64,000 bases of DNA from NCBI GenBank assembly GCA_031551135.1, contig JAVBOA010000027.1, forward strand, positions 40,769 through 104,768. The letters are read 5' to 3'. Source of the stretch: JAITVM01 sp031551135 (GTDB lineage: Bacteria; Bacillota; Clostridia; Lachnospirales; JAITVM01). Each line of letters begins with the position of its first letter. Position 1 is the stretch's first letter. Under the pieces are notes generated by a model. That model had not been told where the DNA came from, made no database searches, and saw only the letters and a list, made by a program, of their open reading frames with translations. The translations under genes were made by a program, and so were the position numbers. Positions 1 to 8,767 of this stretch are shown piece after piece.

Positions 1-1
1 A

Positions 2-121
2 ATTGTAGTCGAGGACAAAAATCAATCAGAAATTGCCAAAGATTCCGGCATATACAGAAGTTCAATTCATTATCAACTCAAAAAGATAAAGAAGCAAATA
101 AAAAGTTTCTTTAACATATGA
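2..121 (+). CDS. C-terminal fragment of a sigma-70 region 4-like / HTH protein (5' end outside window)
   Basis: The frame is open from the window edge to a TGA at 119-121, giving 39 residues. The peptide contains QSEIAKDSGIYRSSIHYQLK, which reads as a helix-turn-helix of the sigma-70 region 4 type and ends in a lysine-rich tail. Proteins of this kind often accompany recombinase modules in Clostridia mobile elements, which fits the genes that follow. Only the tail is visible, so it could equally be a small phage-type HTH regulator. The assignment rests on the HTH pattern alone. Confidence 0.5.
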   Translation: MVVEDKNQSEIAKDSGIYRSSIHYQLKKIKKQIKSFFNI

Positions 122-261
122 AAACTCGAATATCCACTAAATTCCAATACATCAACGATTCTAAAAGATTACCACAATTTACATAAAAAATTTTTCGAAA
201 TTTTTGAACAAAAGCCCTTTCTAAATGCCTATATAGTGAAGGGAGAATTATACCTTTGTTG

Positions 262-495
262 ATCCTTGAAAACTGAATAGAAAACTTTGGGTACGTTACC
301 TGTGTTCGAGCGGCAGGAGGTCTTTGGCAAAAAGCCAGAGAATAAAATGAGAAAAATATGCTTTGATTTGGCAATCAAAGTCGCTATGACAGGCATGGGT
401 GGTTACTTTATATACAGAGTGTATTGTACGGGGTGGGAATCCCCGGGCGCAAAAGCCATGGTGCGGCCGGCACACCTGAAGTTTTGCTAATAAAA
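262..495 (+). ncRNA. candidate structured RNA upstream of the recombinase module
   Basis: This GC-rich island stands out from AT-rich flanks and contains no convincing gene. It opens with CCTTGAAAACTGAATAG, a motif I associate with Firmicute rRNA spacers and mobile elements. Local hairpins are visible: 322-328 with 334-340, a perfect 8-bp stem 361-368 with 373-380 (loop TGGC), GGGG 430-433 with CCCC 441-444, and GTGC 461-464 with GCAC 470-473. A longer-range pairing of CCTGT near 300 with ACAGG near 390 is possible. It ends about 100 bases before the start codon of the next small gene. It may be a leader RNA or one of the uncharacterised gut-Clostridia RNA motifs. Function is unknown. Confidence 0.5.
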
Positions 496-591
496 GAATT
501 CGGATATTTAGCGATTGATTTTTTATTGACTATTTCGTCATTAATCTTTTATAAAGTGCTATATAACGATTTAAAAGTGGGGGCTACAATT

Positions 592-798
592 ATGGGAAAA
601 GATGAACTTGTTGATATTCGGAACATTATAATAGATAAAAATTTGATAATTTCTGAACGTAAAAAATCTTTTGTACAGCAGATTAGAAATCCATATTGTT
701 ATAAATATGGTGATTTTGTCGTGAAGATTTCATTTTCTAAAAATGAAACGACTCTCGAAGAATGTTTTAAACAATATATTTCAGCTTTTGTTAATTGA
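592..798 (+). CDS. small DUF6870-like mobile-element protein
   Basis: A 68-residue protein starting at ATG 592 behind a GTGGGGG ribosome site. The centre reads QIRNPYCYKYGDFVVKISFS followed by TLEECFKQYI, a pattern I recognise from small proteins (DUF6870-type) that recur in Clostridia conjugative and recombinase elements. No biochemical function is known. An in-frame upstream ATG at 424 exists, but it lies inside the structured-RNA candidate and has no ribosome site, so 592 is preferred. The gene sits between that RNA and the recombinases and is probably co-mobilised with them. Confidence 0.6.
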   Translation: MGKDELVDIRNIIIDKNLIISERKKSFVQQIRNPYCYKYGDFVVKISFSKNETTLEECFKQYISAFVN

Positions 799-803
799 AA
801 TTT

Positions 804-881
804 AAAGCCTGTAGACAATTAAAAAACATTATGTTACCATAACCTAAAGGCTAACATAACAACCCAGGTTTACAGGCTTTT
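804..881 (+). promoter_or_regulatory. nested hairpin in the recombinase leader (attenuator or terminator)
   Basis: An outer 13-bp stem pairs AAAGCCTGTAGAC (804-816) with GTTTACAGGCTTT (868-880), with one G-U pair. An inner 8-bp stem, TTATGTTA (829-836) with TAACATAA (852-859), sits inside it. A short T run follows at 878-881. The structure lies 30 bases before the first recombinase start, so it could attenuate recombinase transcription or simply terminate the upstream gene. Confidence 0.5.
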
Positions 882-910
882 GTCAGAATAAAATTTGGAG
901 TTGTTATATT

Positions 911-2521
911 ATGATAGAAAATTTTAAAAAATGGAATGCCACAATTTATCTGAGAATTTCAAAAGAAGACAAAGAACACGACGAGAGCAACAGCATAAAA
1001 AATCAACGTGAACTCATCCTTGAATATGTAAAAAATCAACCGGATTTACAGGTCGTCGATATAAAAACCGACGACGGATTTTCAGGTGTAAACTTCGAGC
1101 GCAATGCTTTCAAACAAATGATTAAAAATATAGAAAAACATGAAACGGATTGTGTTATCGTAAAGGACTTGTCAAGGCTCGGCAGAAATCATATTGAAGT
1201 CGGAAAATATATTGAGAGATATTTTTCGTCTAAAAATGTTAGGTTTATTGCTATTAATGATAATTACGACAGCAATACTTCGGACATGAACGATATAAAC
1301 AACAGCCTTATCATCCCGTTTAAAAATATTCTAAATGAAGCATTTTTAGAGGATATATCAAATAAGACAAAAACTCAGCTTGAAGTAAAACGTAGAAAAG
1401 GTGAGTTTATTGGCGCATTTGCCGTCTACGGTTATCTGAAGCAAGGCAAAAAACTCGTTATTGACCAGTATGCAGCCAATATCGTCAGAAATATTTTTGA
1501 CGATAAAATCAATGCTCTTAACGAAAAACAGATCGCTGATAAACTTAATAAAAACGGTGTCTTGTCACCGCTTCAATATAAAAGATTTTTAGGTTTAAAT
1601 TATAAATCTCCATTTGCTAATGAAAATGAATCCCGGTGGTCTGTAAATACAATCAAGCGAATACTCAAAAATCGAGTATATATAGGTTTTTTAGAACAAG
1701 GAAAACGTTCGAAAGTAAATTATCGTTTTAATAAAATTATTAACAAACCTCAAAACGAATGGGTTATCATTGAAAAAGCACATGAACCTATTATTTCGGA
1801 ATCGTGTTTTTATTTAGTTCAAGAACTTCTGTTAAAAGATACAAGAGTTTCTGCAAAGCTCAATAAACTCCATCTGTTTTCCGGTTTTTTGCACTGTTCA
1901 CATTGCGGTCAGCCAATGGTTGTAAAAACAATAAATAAAAATAAGAAATCATATGTTTATTATATTTGTTCAACGCATCATAAATTTGGAACATGTATAA
2001 ATAATAATATCAGCAGTGCAAAATTAGAGGAATTTGTATTAGTTTCCTTGAAAAATCATATGTCCGCATTAATAGCGTTTGATAAAATAGAAAATTCGCT
2101 ATCAGATATTTATATTGAAAAGCGTAAAAATAGAGCAATTGATGAAATGTTCTCAAAAGCTTTACAGGATATTCAAAAATATAAAACCTATCTTATAAAA
2201 TCATATGAAGATTATGTTAATCAGCTTATTTCAAAAGAGGAATATATTCTATTTAAAAATAATTTCAATAATCAAATCTTATCGGCAGAAAATAATATAA
2301 AGAGTCTGCAATCTGAAAAATCGAAAATTGTAAATTCCGGCAGCATAAAAGAACTTATTGAAAGATATAAAGATATAACGGCTCTTGAGCGCGGAATAAT
2401 CGTAAATTTAATCGAAACACTTTCGTATGGAGATAAAAATCTCGAAATAGTTTTCAGATATAAAAATGAATTTGAGGATTCGATTTTAGAACATAATCAT
2501 TATTCAGAGGCGGTGAGGTAA
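911..2521 (+). CDS. large serine recombinase 1
   Basis: This 536-residue site-specific recombinase cuts and rejoins DNA through a catalytic serine and is probably the integration/excision enzyme of the element. The N-terminal resolvase domain shows YLRIS (catalytic Ser), the SIKNQRELI region and VKDLSRLGRN. A Recombinase domain follows (about 150-270), then a zinc ribbon (CSHCG near 330, with a later paired Cys) and a C-terminal coiled coil. Its stop TAA (2519-2521) overlaps the next ATG by one base, indicating translational coupling. It resembles recombinase 3 more than recombinase 2. All catalytic features look intact. Confidence 0.92.
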   Translation: MIENFKKWNATIYLRISKEDKEHDESNSIKNQRELILEYVKNQPDLQVVDIKTDDGFSGVNFERNAFKQMIKNIEKHETDCVIVKDLSRLGRNHIEVGKYIERYFSSKNVRFIAINDNYDSNTSDMNDINNSLIIPFKNILNEAFLEDISNKTKTQLEVKRRKGEFIGAFAVYGYLKQGKKLVIDQYAANIVRNIFDDKINALNEKQIADKLNKNGVLSPLQYKRFLGLNYKSPFANENESRWSVNTIKRILKNRVYIGFLEQGKRSKVNYRFNKIINKPQNEWVIIEKAHEPIISESCFYLVQELLLKDTRVSAKLNKLHLFSGFLHCSHCGQPMVVKTINKNKKSYVYYICSTHHKFGTCINNNISSAKLEEFVLVSLKNHMSALIAFDKIENSLSDIYIEKRKNRAIDEMFSKALQDIQKYKTYLIKSYEDYVNQLISKEEYILFKNNFNNQILSAENNIKSLQSEKSKIVNSGSIKELIERYKDITALERGIIVNLIETLSYGDKNLEIVFRYKNEFEDSILEHNHYSEAVR

Positions 2522-4182
2522 TGGCTAGAAAAAGCAGAAAATTACCGGAGTCACCAAAATCTGCAAACAAAATTTTTAATACAGCCGTATATTCAAGGAT
2601 TTCTAATGATACAGAAAGAGCCGGAGATTCTATTGAAACTCAAATCACGTTAATAAAAAACTATCTCTCAGAAAGAGAAGATTTCAAGATTTACAGTGTT
2701 TATGCTGATTTAGGAATTTCCGGAACAGGTTTTGAAAGACCTGAATATTTGCGTATGAGCGAAGATATTAAAAATGGCAAAGTTAATTGCGTTATTGTGA
2801 AAGACATTTCAAGACTTGGAAGAAATTATATTTCAATCGGAGAGTTGATTTTTGAGACATTTATTAAATACAATGTGAGATTCATTTCGATTAATGACAA
2901 CTATGACAGCTTTTCTGAAACAGCAGACAGGCAGAAGCTTTTACTTTTATTCAAAAACTTAATTAATCACATGTACTCAAAAGACTTAGGCAAAAAAATC
3001 AGTTCATCACTATCATTAAAACAGCAAAAAGGTGAGCCTATAGGTGCAAATCCACCCTATGGCTATATATTTTCAGATACCCGTAAGCTTATTATTGAGC
3101 CTGAATCCGCAAAAATTGTGAAGTATATTTTTGATATGAGGCTGAAAGGATACAGCACTATAAAAATTACCGAACAGCTTAATATTCAAAACATAAATTC
3201 GCCGGGCAATCATTATTTCAATATCGGTCTTTTGAAACATATAAAATACAGCAAAAAAATTATTTGGAATAATTCGTATATCTGTAAACTATTGACGAAC
3301 GAAATCTACACAGGCGTTTTAATACAAAATAAATACAAACGTATTGGCCGTAAATTCATTGAGAAGCCTCAAAATGAATGGATTTATCATAACAATAATC
3401 ATCCGGCGATTGTCACAAAAAATGAATTTAATGATGTTCAAAATTTGATGCGCGAATCACGTAAAAAATTTAAGAAAAAAGGAAATACATTTATCGAAAA
3501 TATTTTTGCCGGAAAATTGTATTGTGCAAGATGCGGAAAAGCTGCGAAGCGCGGACATTCCGGAACAGAGAAATCGGCAAGATACCATTGCCTATCTTGC
3601 AATAATGAAATTCGAAAGGAAAATAAGCTTAAATCTGTCCCTCAAATAAAACTTTCTGATTTAGAAAATGTAGTTATAGAGTCAATAAACAAACAGATTG
3701 AACTTTGCATTGAAAAAGAACATTTATTTGAGGAAATAACAAAAAATCAGAGTTTACTTAATAAAAATGAACTATTAGTCCAAAGAAAGAATAAACTTGC
3801 TCAAAAAGAAAAAACTATGGAAAATATGATTTCACGGGATTTCATGGATTTTACCGATAATCTTTTGAATGAATATGAATTTGATTTAGCACGTCGGAAA
3901 TTTGAATCTGACAGGCAAGAAATAGAGAAAGAAATGAAATCTGTAGACGCTCAATTAGAAAAATTTAGTCAGGAAAATATCCGAAAAAACGAATGGCTGA
4001 GTAATTTCAAAAAATTTGAGAACTTCAAAAAACTTGATAAATCTTTGATTTCTTTGCTAATAAAAGAAATATCAATGACTCCCCTAAGCAATGAAATAAA
4101 TATAGAATTTAATTTTCAAGACAGTTTTAATGAACTCACGGAAATTCTTCATGAGGTCGGAGGTGTTAATGATGCTCTCTGA
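2521..4182 (+). CDS. large serine recombinase 2
   Basis: A 553-residue large serine recombinase. The resolvase domain has AVYSRISND with the catalytic Ser, SIETQITLI and VKDISRLGRN. A Recombinase domain follows, then a zinc ribbon (CARCG and CLSCN near 340-360) and a long charged coiled coil. It is translationally coupled to recombinase 1 by a TAATG overlap, and its own end overlaps the start of recombinase 3. Its motifs (SIETQ, SGTGFERPE) differ from those of recombinases 1 and 3, suggesting a distinct partner rather than a recent duplicate. Confidence 0.92.
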   Translation: MARKSRKLPESPKSANKIFNTAVYSRISNDTERAGDSIETQITLIKNYLSEREDFKIYSVYADLGISGTGFERPEYLRMSEDIKNGKVNCVIVKDISRLGRNYISIGELIFETFIKYNVRFISINDNYDSFSETADRQKLLLLFKNLINHMYSKDLGKKISSSLSLKQQKGEPIGANPPYGYIFSDTRKLIIEPESAKIVKYIFDMRLKGYSTIKITEQLNIQNINSPGNHYFNIGLLKHIKYSKKIIWNNSYICKLLTNEIYTGVLIQNKYKRIGRKFIEKPQNEWIYHNNNHPAIVTKNEFNDVQNLMRESRKKFKKKGNTFIENIFAGKLYCARCGKAAKRGHSGTEKSARYHCLSCNNEIRKENKLKSVPQIKLSDLENVVIESINKQIELCIEKEHLFEEITKNQSLLNKNELLVQRKNKLAQKEKTMENMISRDFMDFTDNLLNEYEFDLARRKFESDRQEIEKEMKSVDAQLEKFSQENIRKNEWLSNFKKFENFKKLDKSLISLLIKEISMTPLSNEINIEFNFQDSFNELTEILHEVGGVNDAL

Positions 4183-5731
4183 TTATACGATAGCCGTTTA
4201 TTTAAGGATTTCAAGAGAAGATATTACATTCGGCGAAAGTAATAGTATAAAAAATCAACGTGAATTAATAAAAAATTATATTGAGTCGCGTACAAGCTTT
4301 GAAAAAAGCAAAATAATCGAATATATAGATGATGGCTTTACAGGAAGCAATACTGAGCGTCCTGCTTATAGGCAATTAATGAAGGATGTAAATAACAAAC
4401 TTATTAATTGTATTATAGTTAAAGACCTTTCAAGAATTGGGCGAAGCCATATTGAAGTGGACGAGCTTTTAGCAAATCTAACCATAATCTGCAATGTAAG
4501 ATTTATTGCGATTAATGATAATTATGACAATTTTGAAAATCCAATGACAAATATGGAATTGTCTTTGATGAATTTAATTAATCAGCAGTATATTAAAGAT
4601 CTCGCCGTAAAATCAATAACAAGCAAATTTGTGAAAATGAAAAAAGGTGAATATTTAAGTGTATTGGCTATATATGGATATAAAAAATCAGAAACAGAAA
4701 AAAATAAACTTGTAATTGATAAAGAAGCAGCAGAATATGTAAAGACTATTTTTGAACTTGCTTTAGTTGGCAAAGGCACAAGAGAAATTGCAAAAATATT
4801 AAATGAACGTGATATTTTAACACCAAGCGATTATAAGAAAACGAAAGGAATAAAAGGAAGCTGGAATTCAACAAACTTAGAAAAACATTTTTGGTCAGAT
4901 TCTCAAATAGGCAGAATCTTAAAAGACGAAAGATACACAGGTAAACAAGTTTCTGCTAAACAAAAAGTAAGGTTTTCCGGCAAAAAACTTATGGACAATA
5001 AGCCGAAAGAAGAATGGATAATCGTCCATGATGCTCATGACGCAATTATCTCGGAAAACGATTTCAATAAAGTACAGGAGCTTATAAATCAGCGAAAGCT
5101 GAAAAAAGATGCAGATTACGTAAAAAATGCACCACATATTTTTAGGAATAAAATAAAATGCGGTACTTGTGGGTTTGCTATGGTCAGAATAAAAAGGAAA
5201 GAAGGATTTTCTTTTGTCTGTAAAACAAAAGAAAAAACAAAAACTCATGATTGCTTTTCGGGAAAAATCCTCGAAAGCGATTTAGAGGATATCATTATTT
5301 TTTCGATTAGGGAATATGTAGACGTTCTTATGGATTCTGATAATCTAATTATAATGAACGAGAGAAATAATTCTTTGCTAAATCTGCAAAATAAATATGA
5401 TACTTTGATAAAATCCATAAATTCGCTGGAAAAATCAATTGTAGACGATTACACGAAATATATTTCAAATAAAATCGACAGGGATAAATATATTTATTCA
5501 AAAGAAAATTTAAATGCTAAACTTACAAAAGCCAAACAAGACACGGAAACTTGCTTAGAGCAGATAAATTCAATAAAAAAAGGCGAAGATAAAATTAACG
5601 ATAAAATTTTGCTTAATAGAAATTTGGAAATCTTCAACAAACTGAGTAGAGAAATTTTGGATGCATTTGTTGATAAAATATTTGTTTTTGAGGACAAAAA
5701 TATTGAAATTGCTTGGAAATTTGAATTTTAG
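4169..5731 (+). CDS. large serine recombinase 3
   Basis: A 520-residue large serine recombinase with AVYLRISRED (catalytic Ser), SNSIKNQRELI and VKDLSRIGRS, then a Recombinase domain, a zinc ribbon (CGTCG, later Cys residues) and a C-terminal coiled coil. I chose the ATG at 4169 (4172 is an alternative) because GGAGGT at 4159-4164 sits at ribosome-site distance. An upstream in-frame ATG at 4130 has no such site. The gene overlaps the end of recombinase 2 by 14 bases. About 110 bases after its stop lies the 25-bp att-like repeat at 5840, the usual integrase-next-to-att layout. Confidence 0.9.
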   Translation: MMLSDYTIAVYLRISREDITFGESNSIKNQRELIKNYIESRTSFEKSKIIEYIDDGFTGSNTERPAYRQLMKDVNNKLINCIIVKDLSRIGRSHIEVDELLANLTIICNVRFIAINDNYDNFENPMTNMELSLMNLINQQYIKDLAVKSITSKFVKMKKGEYLSVLAIYGYKKSETEKNKLVIDKEAAEYVKTIFELALVGKGTREIAKILNERDILTPSDYKKTKGIKGSWNSTNLEKHFWSDSQIGRILKDERYTGKQVSAKQKVRFSGKKLMDNKPKEEWIIVHDAHDAIISENDFNKVQELINQRKLKKDADYVKNAPHIFRNKIKCGTCGFAMVRIKRKEGFSFVCKTKEKTKTHDCFSGKILESDLEDIIIFSIREYVDVLMDSDNLIIMNERNNSLLNLQNKYDTLIKSINSLEKSIVDDYTKYISNKIDRDKYIYSKENLNAKLTKAKQDTETCLEQINSIKKGEDKINDKILLNRNLEIFNKLSREILDAFVDKIFVFEDKNIEIAWKFEF

Positions 5732-5839
5732 TCGAAGAAATGTATGGAAAAATTGTGTAAAGTAAGCGGCGTTTCATCAAATCCGAGAGAAGTCGGTATT
5801 TATTGTATGATGTAGGAATAAAAAAATTTTTTTATAGAG

Positions 5840-5864
5840 TTAGTTATTGCTTGACACATTCGTA
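5840..5864. repeat. att-like direct repeat, copy 1
   Basis: These 25 bases match 13047-13071 at 22 positions, with the last 15 (ending TTGACACATTCGTA) identical. Copy 2 sits exactly where a PstS-like gene is cut. This copy sits just after the recombinase cluster. The simplest reading is the right end of the recombinase element, or an internal junction between two tandemly integrated elements. That is an inference from repeat position and from the disrupted gene at copy 2. Confidence 0.6.
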
Positions 5865-5867
5865 CGT

Positions 5868-5885
5868 ACCGACAGTCGTGTCGGT
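5868..5885. promoter_or_regulatory. 18-bp palindrome, probable TetR-family operator
   Basis: ACCGACA (5868-5874), GTCG, then TGTCGGT (5879-5885) form a perfect inverted repeat typical of TetR-family operators. It lies about 90 bases upstream of the TetR-like gene, consistent with autoregulation. A TTGACA at 5851 could serve as a -35 box, but no -10 box is found at the right distance. Confidence 0.5.
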
Positions 5886-5973
5886 TTTAATAAGAGAATA
5901 ATATTTTAAGCTTTGAATTAGGAAATCCCTAAATTCAAGGCTTTTTTCTACATCTAAAAAGGAGAGGATTTTA

Positions 5974-6297
5974 ATGAACAAAAAATCAAATGACAGCAAA
6001 CAATATATTCTTGAGAAATCAAAAAAAGTTTTTGTTAGGAAGGGGTTTGCTAATGTAACAATGAAAGATATTGTTGAAGAATGCAATATTAGTCGTGGAG
6101 GATTATATCATCATTTTTCTTCAGTCAACGAAATATTTGAAGCTATAGTTAAGCATGAAAAAATTATAAACAGCTCAAAAAGTGAAAACAATATGTTGGA
6201 TAGCTTTTTTGATAATATTAGAACTAAACTGACCAATACTGATATTTCTTTACTTAGAGCTAGGATAGAGTATGAGTTATCACATGGAGAATTATAA
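5974..6297 (+). CDS. short TetR/AcrR-family regulator, C-terminal domain missing
   Basis: The 107-residue product begins with a clear TetR helix-turn-helix (FANVTMKDIVEECNISRGGL then YHHFSS). TetR proteins are usually about 190 residues with a C-terminal ligand and dimer domain. Only a stub remains here, so this is probably a truncated or very short variant. An AGGAGAGG ribosome site precedes the ATG. The palindrome upstream is its likely operator. It opens the cargo block that carries the Gabija-like genes and could regulate them or be a remnant. Confidence 0.7.
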   Translation: MNKKSNDSKQYILEKSKKVFVRKGFANVTMKDIVEECNISRGGLYHHFSSVNEIFEAIVKHEKIINSSKSENNMLDSFFDNIRTKLTNTDISLLRARIEYELSHGEL

Positions 6298-6439
6298 ATA
6301 TAAAATTTATAGACTATTTGTTACTAAATCTTGCATTTTGACTTTTTGGCAATTATAATTATTGAATGATTATAGATTAACAGTTAACGTCGAGATTGTT
6401 TTATTAATAGTTGTAAAATAGCAATAAATAATGAGAGGC

Positions 6440-6467
6440 TTGACTATGAATTAAAATTGGCTATGGT
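6440..6467 (+). promoter_or_regulatory. predicted promoter of the Gabija-like operon
   Basis: TTGACT (6440-6445), a 16-base spacer and TATGGT (6462-6467) give a plausible vegetative promoter about 75 bases before the GTG start of the nuclease gene. Confidence 0.4.
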
Positions 6468-6541
6468 ATGCTATTTAGCGTTTTATTTTACAAAAGTAGT
6501 TGAAAGATATTTGTGATGAATAGAGATATGGAGGAACATTT

Positions 6542-8764
6542 GTGAGAATATCATCAATATACATACAGAATTTTCGGAAGTTATATAAAAGCCGGATAGA
6601 AATGAGCAATGAGACAACCGTATTTGTTGGTGCGAATAATAGTGGAAAAACCTCAGCTATGGATGCTCTCGGCAAATTTTTGACTGGACGTAACTTTGTC
6701 TTTAATGACATAACGATATCCAATCGTGTAGCGATTAACCAAATTGGTGAACAATGGGCAAATAAAGATTGTGAAGTACCTGAAAATTTAACTGTATGGG
6801 AAACAATTATTCCTAAAATGGATATTTGGCTGGATGGGGTATTGACAGAAGAAATGCATTATGTTGCCAGCATCATTCCAACATTGAAATGGAGAGGAGG
6901 GAAGTTGGGGATCCGTCTGGCATTTCAGCCCAATGACATATCCAAACTTTTTATAGAATACAGAGAGGCATATTCCGATGCACGTGGCACGGAAAATGCT
7001 AGAGCAGGTTCGACGACTATAAAACTATATCCAAATAATCTATGCGACTTTCTGGAAAGGAAGCTGACTACATACTTCTCAATTAAGTCATATGTTCTTG
7101 ATCCCAGCAGATCAGAGGAAGATCCACCACAGTCAACTCCGTTTGAACTGGAATGCTTTACTGATAATCCTCTAAAAGGAATTATCCGAATTGACATGAT
7201 TGACGCACAGCGAGGCTTCTCGGATCCAGGTTCTGCTGATGATAGCGAAAAAAACAAAAAGCAATTATCATCCCAAATGCGGAGTTATTATGATAAACAT
7301 CTGGACCCAGAGAAAGCACCTTCTATTGAGGACTTGGAAATCTTAGAGGCTACAGAAGTTGCGCGAAGCGCCTTTGATAGAAATCTTGCAATAAAATTTG
7401 AACCAGCGATTCGAGAGTTAGAATCACTAGGTTACCCAGGTGTATCCGATCCTAAAATAACGATAATGACAAAAGTTAGTACAAGTGAAACGTTAAAGCA
7501 CGAATCTGCTGTGCAGTATGCCTTGAGTAAAACTGATGGTTCATTGAAGCTACCTGAAAAATATAATGGACTTGGATATCAAAACCTAATTTCTATGGTC
7601 TTTGACTTGATGCGTTTTAGAGACGATTGGATGCGAGAAGGCAAAGCCAAGCAAGCAGGGGGAGTGTCTGACGCGGCAATAGAACCTTTGCATTTAGTTC
7701 TGGTTGAAGAGCCAGAGGCACATTTGCATATGCAAGTGCAACAAGTATTTATAAGAAAGGCATACTCCGTTTTAAGGAATCATAAATTCCTTGAAGAAAA
7801 TTCTTGTTTCACAACACAACTTGCAATCAGTACGCATTCCAGCCACATTGCGCGGGAAACTAATTTTGCACATTTGAGATATTTTAAACGATTGCCTGAA
7901 TCACCAGAATGTGACATTGCAACAGCCAAGGTCATTAATCTGTCAGATGTTTTTGGAAAAGATGAGACAGATAAATTTATCACACGTTATTTGCAGACAA
8001 CGCATTGTGATTTGTTCTTCGCAGATGCCGCAATTCTTGTCGAAGGTTCTGCAGAAAGTATGTTGCTACCACATTTTATCCGCAATAAATATCCTGAACT
8101 CAGCCAAAGATATATATCCATACTCAGTATTAATGGAAGGCATTCACATCGGCTAAACCCCTTGATAGAAAAATTATGTTTGCCAACACTGGTTATTGCC
8201 GATTTGGATTCTGCAGAGAAGGGCGGAAACCACAAAGCGGCTCTGCCTGTGCGCAACAGTGAGCTTATAAGTGGAAACTACGCTGTTACTGAATGGATGA
8301 AGGAAAAGTCTTTGGACAGGCTTTTAGATATCCTTAAGGAGCAAAAGGAATTTCCGAAATCAACTCCATATGATTATTCTATTCGGATTGCCTATCAAAC
8401 TCCAGTAACAATTGAGTTTAAAAACGAAAGTTGTGAAGCATTATCAAGCACGTTTGAGGATTGTCTAATTTATACAAATTTCAAGCTTTTTAGAGACTTT
8501 AGAAATGATATTAAAACTGATAATGGAACTAATGATGCTGGCAGTACTTTGGTTAAAAATGTTAAAAAAGCAATCAATAACACTACTTTATTTAAAGACC
8601 TCCATAAAAAAATATACAATATTTTGGGAAAAGGAAATTCAACTCAGAAAGCTGAGTTTGCATTAGATATTATCTTTGCTTTTGACCCAAAGGACATTAT
8701 TGTTCCAACGTATATTGCTGAAGGATTAAAGTGGCTACAAGATTTGTTGCACTCGGAGGAATAG
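6542..8764 (+). CDS. gajA: Gabija GajA-like OLD-family ATP-dependent nuclease
   Basis: This 740-residue protein joins an ABC-type ATPase to a TOPRIM nuclease. Walker A is GANNSGKTS at 30-38, Walker B LVLVEEPEAHLH near 384-395, and the H-loop STHSSH near 430. The TOPRIM part shows ILVEGSAE near 498-505 and IADLDSAE near 552-560. GTG 6542 is the start, behind GGAGG at 6530. The helicase gene follows 3 bases after the stop. An OLD nuclease followed by a UvrD-type helicase is the Gabija anti-phage layout, in which GajA nicks DNA when nucleotide pools fall. It is longer than the original GajA (about 580 residues), so 'Gabija-like' or class 2 OLD is the safe label. Confidence 0.75.
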   Translation: MRISSIYIQNFRKLYKSRIEMSNETTVFVGANNSGKTSAMDALGKFLTGRNFVFNDITISNRVAINQIGEQWANKDCEVPENLTVWETIIPKMDIWLDGVLTEEMHYVASIIPTLKWRGGKLGIRLAFQPNDISKLFIEYREAYSDARGTENARAGSTTIKLYPNNLCDFLERKLTTYFSIKSYVLDPSRSEEDPPQSTPFELECFTDNPLKGIIRIDMIDAQRGFSDPGSADDSEKNKKQLSSQMRSYYDKHLDPEKAPSIEDLEILEATEVARSAFDRNLAIKFEPAIRELESLGYPGVSDPKITIMTKVSTSETLKHESAVQYALSKTDGSLKLPEKYNGLGYQNLISMVFDLMRFRDDWMREGKAKQAGGVSDAAIEPLHLVLVEEPEAHLHMQVQQVFIRKAYSVLRNHKFLEENSCFTTQLAISTHSSHIARETNFAHLRYFKRLPESPECDIATAKVINLSDVFGKDETDKFITRYLQTTHCDLFFADAAILVEGSAESMLLPHFIRNKYPELSQRYISILSINGRHSHRLNPLIEKLCLPTLVIADLDSAEKGGNHKAALPVRNSELISGNYAVTEWMKEKSLDRLLDILKEQKEFPKSTPYDYSIRIAYQTPVTIEFKNESCEALSSTFEDCLIYTNFKLFRDFRNDIKTDNGTNDAGSTLVKNVKKAINNTTLFKDLHKKIYNILGKGNSTQKAEFALDIIFAFDPKDIIVPTYIAEGLKWLQDLLHSEE

Positions 8765-8767
8765 CCA

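Noticed and set aside
287..490. 67-residue plus-strand frame, and the 424-798 frame that runs into the DUF6870-like gene
   Set aside because: Both translate through the structured-RNA candidate, lack ribosome sites and give unnatural composition. The true start of the small gene is 592.
5851..5890. TTGACA at 5851 as the -35 box of a TetR-controlled promoter
   Set aside because: No -10 hexamer is found at 16-18 bases, and the same TTGACACATTCGTA occurs at 13058 next to unrelated sequence, so it is better explained as part of the att-like repeat.
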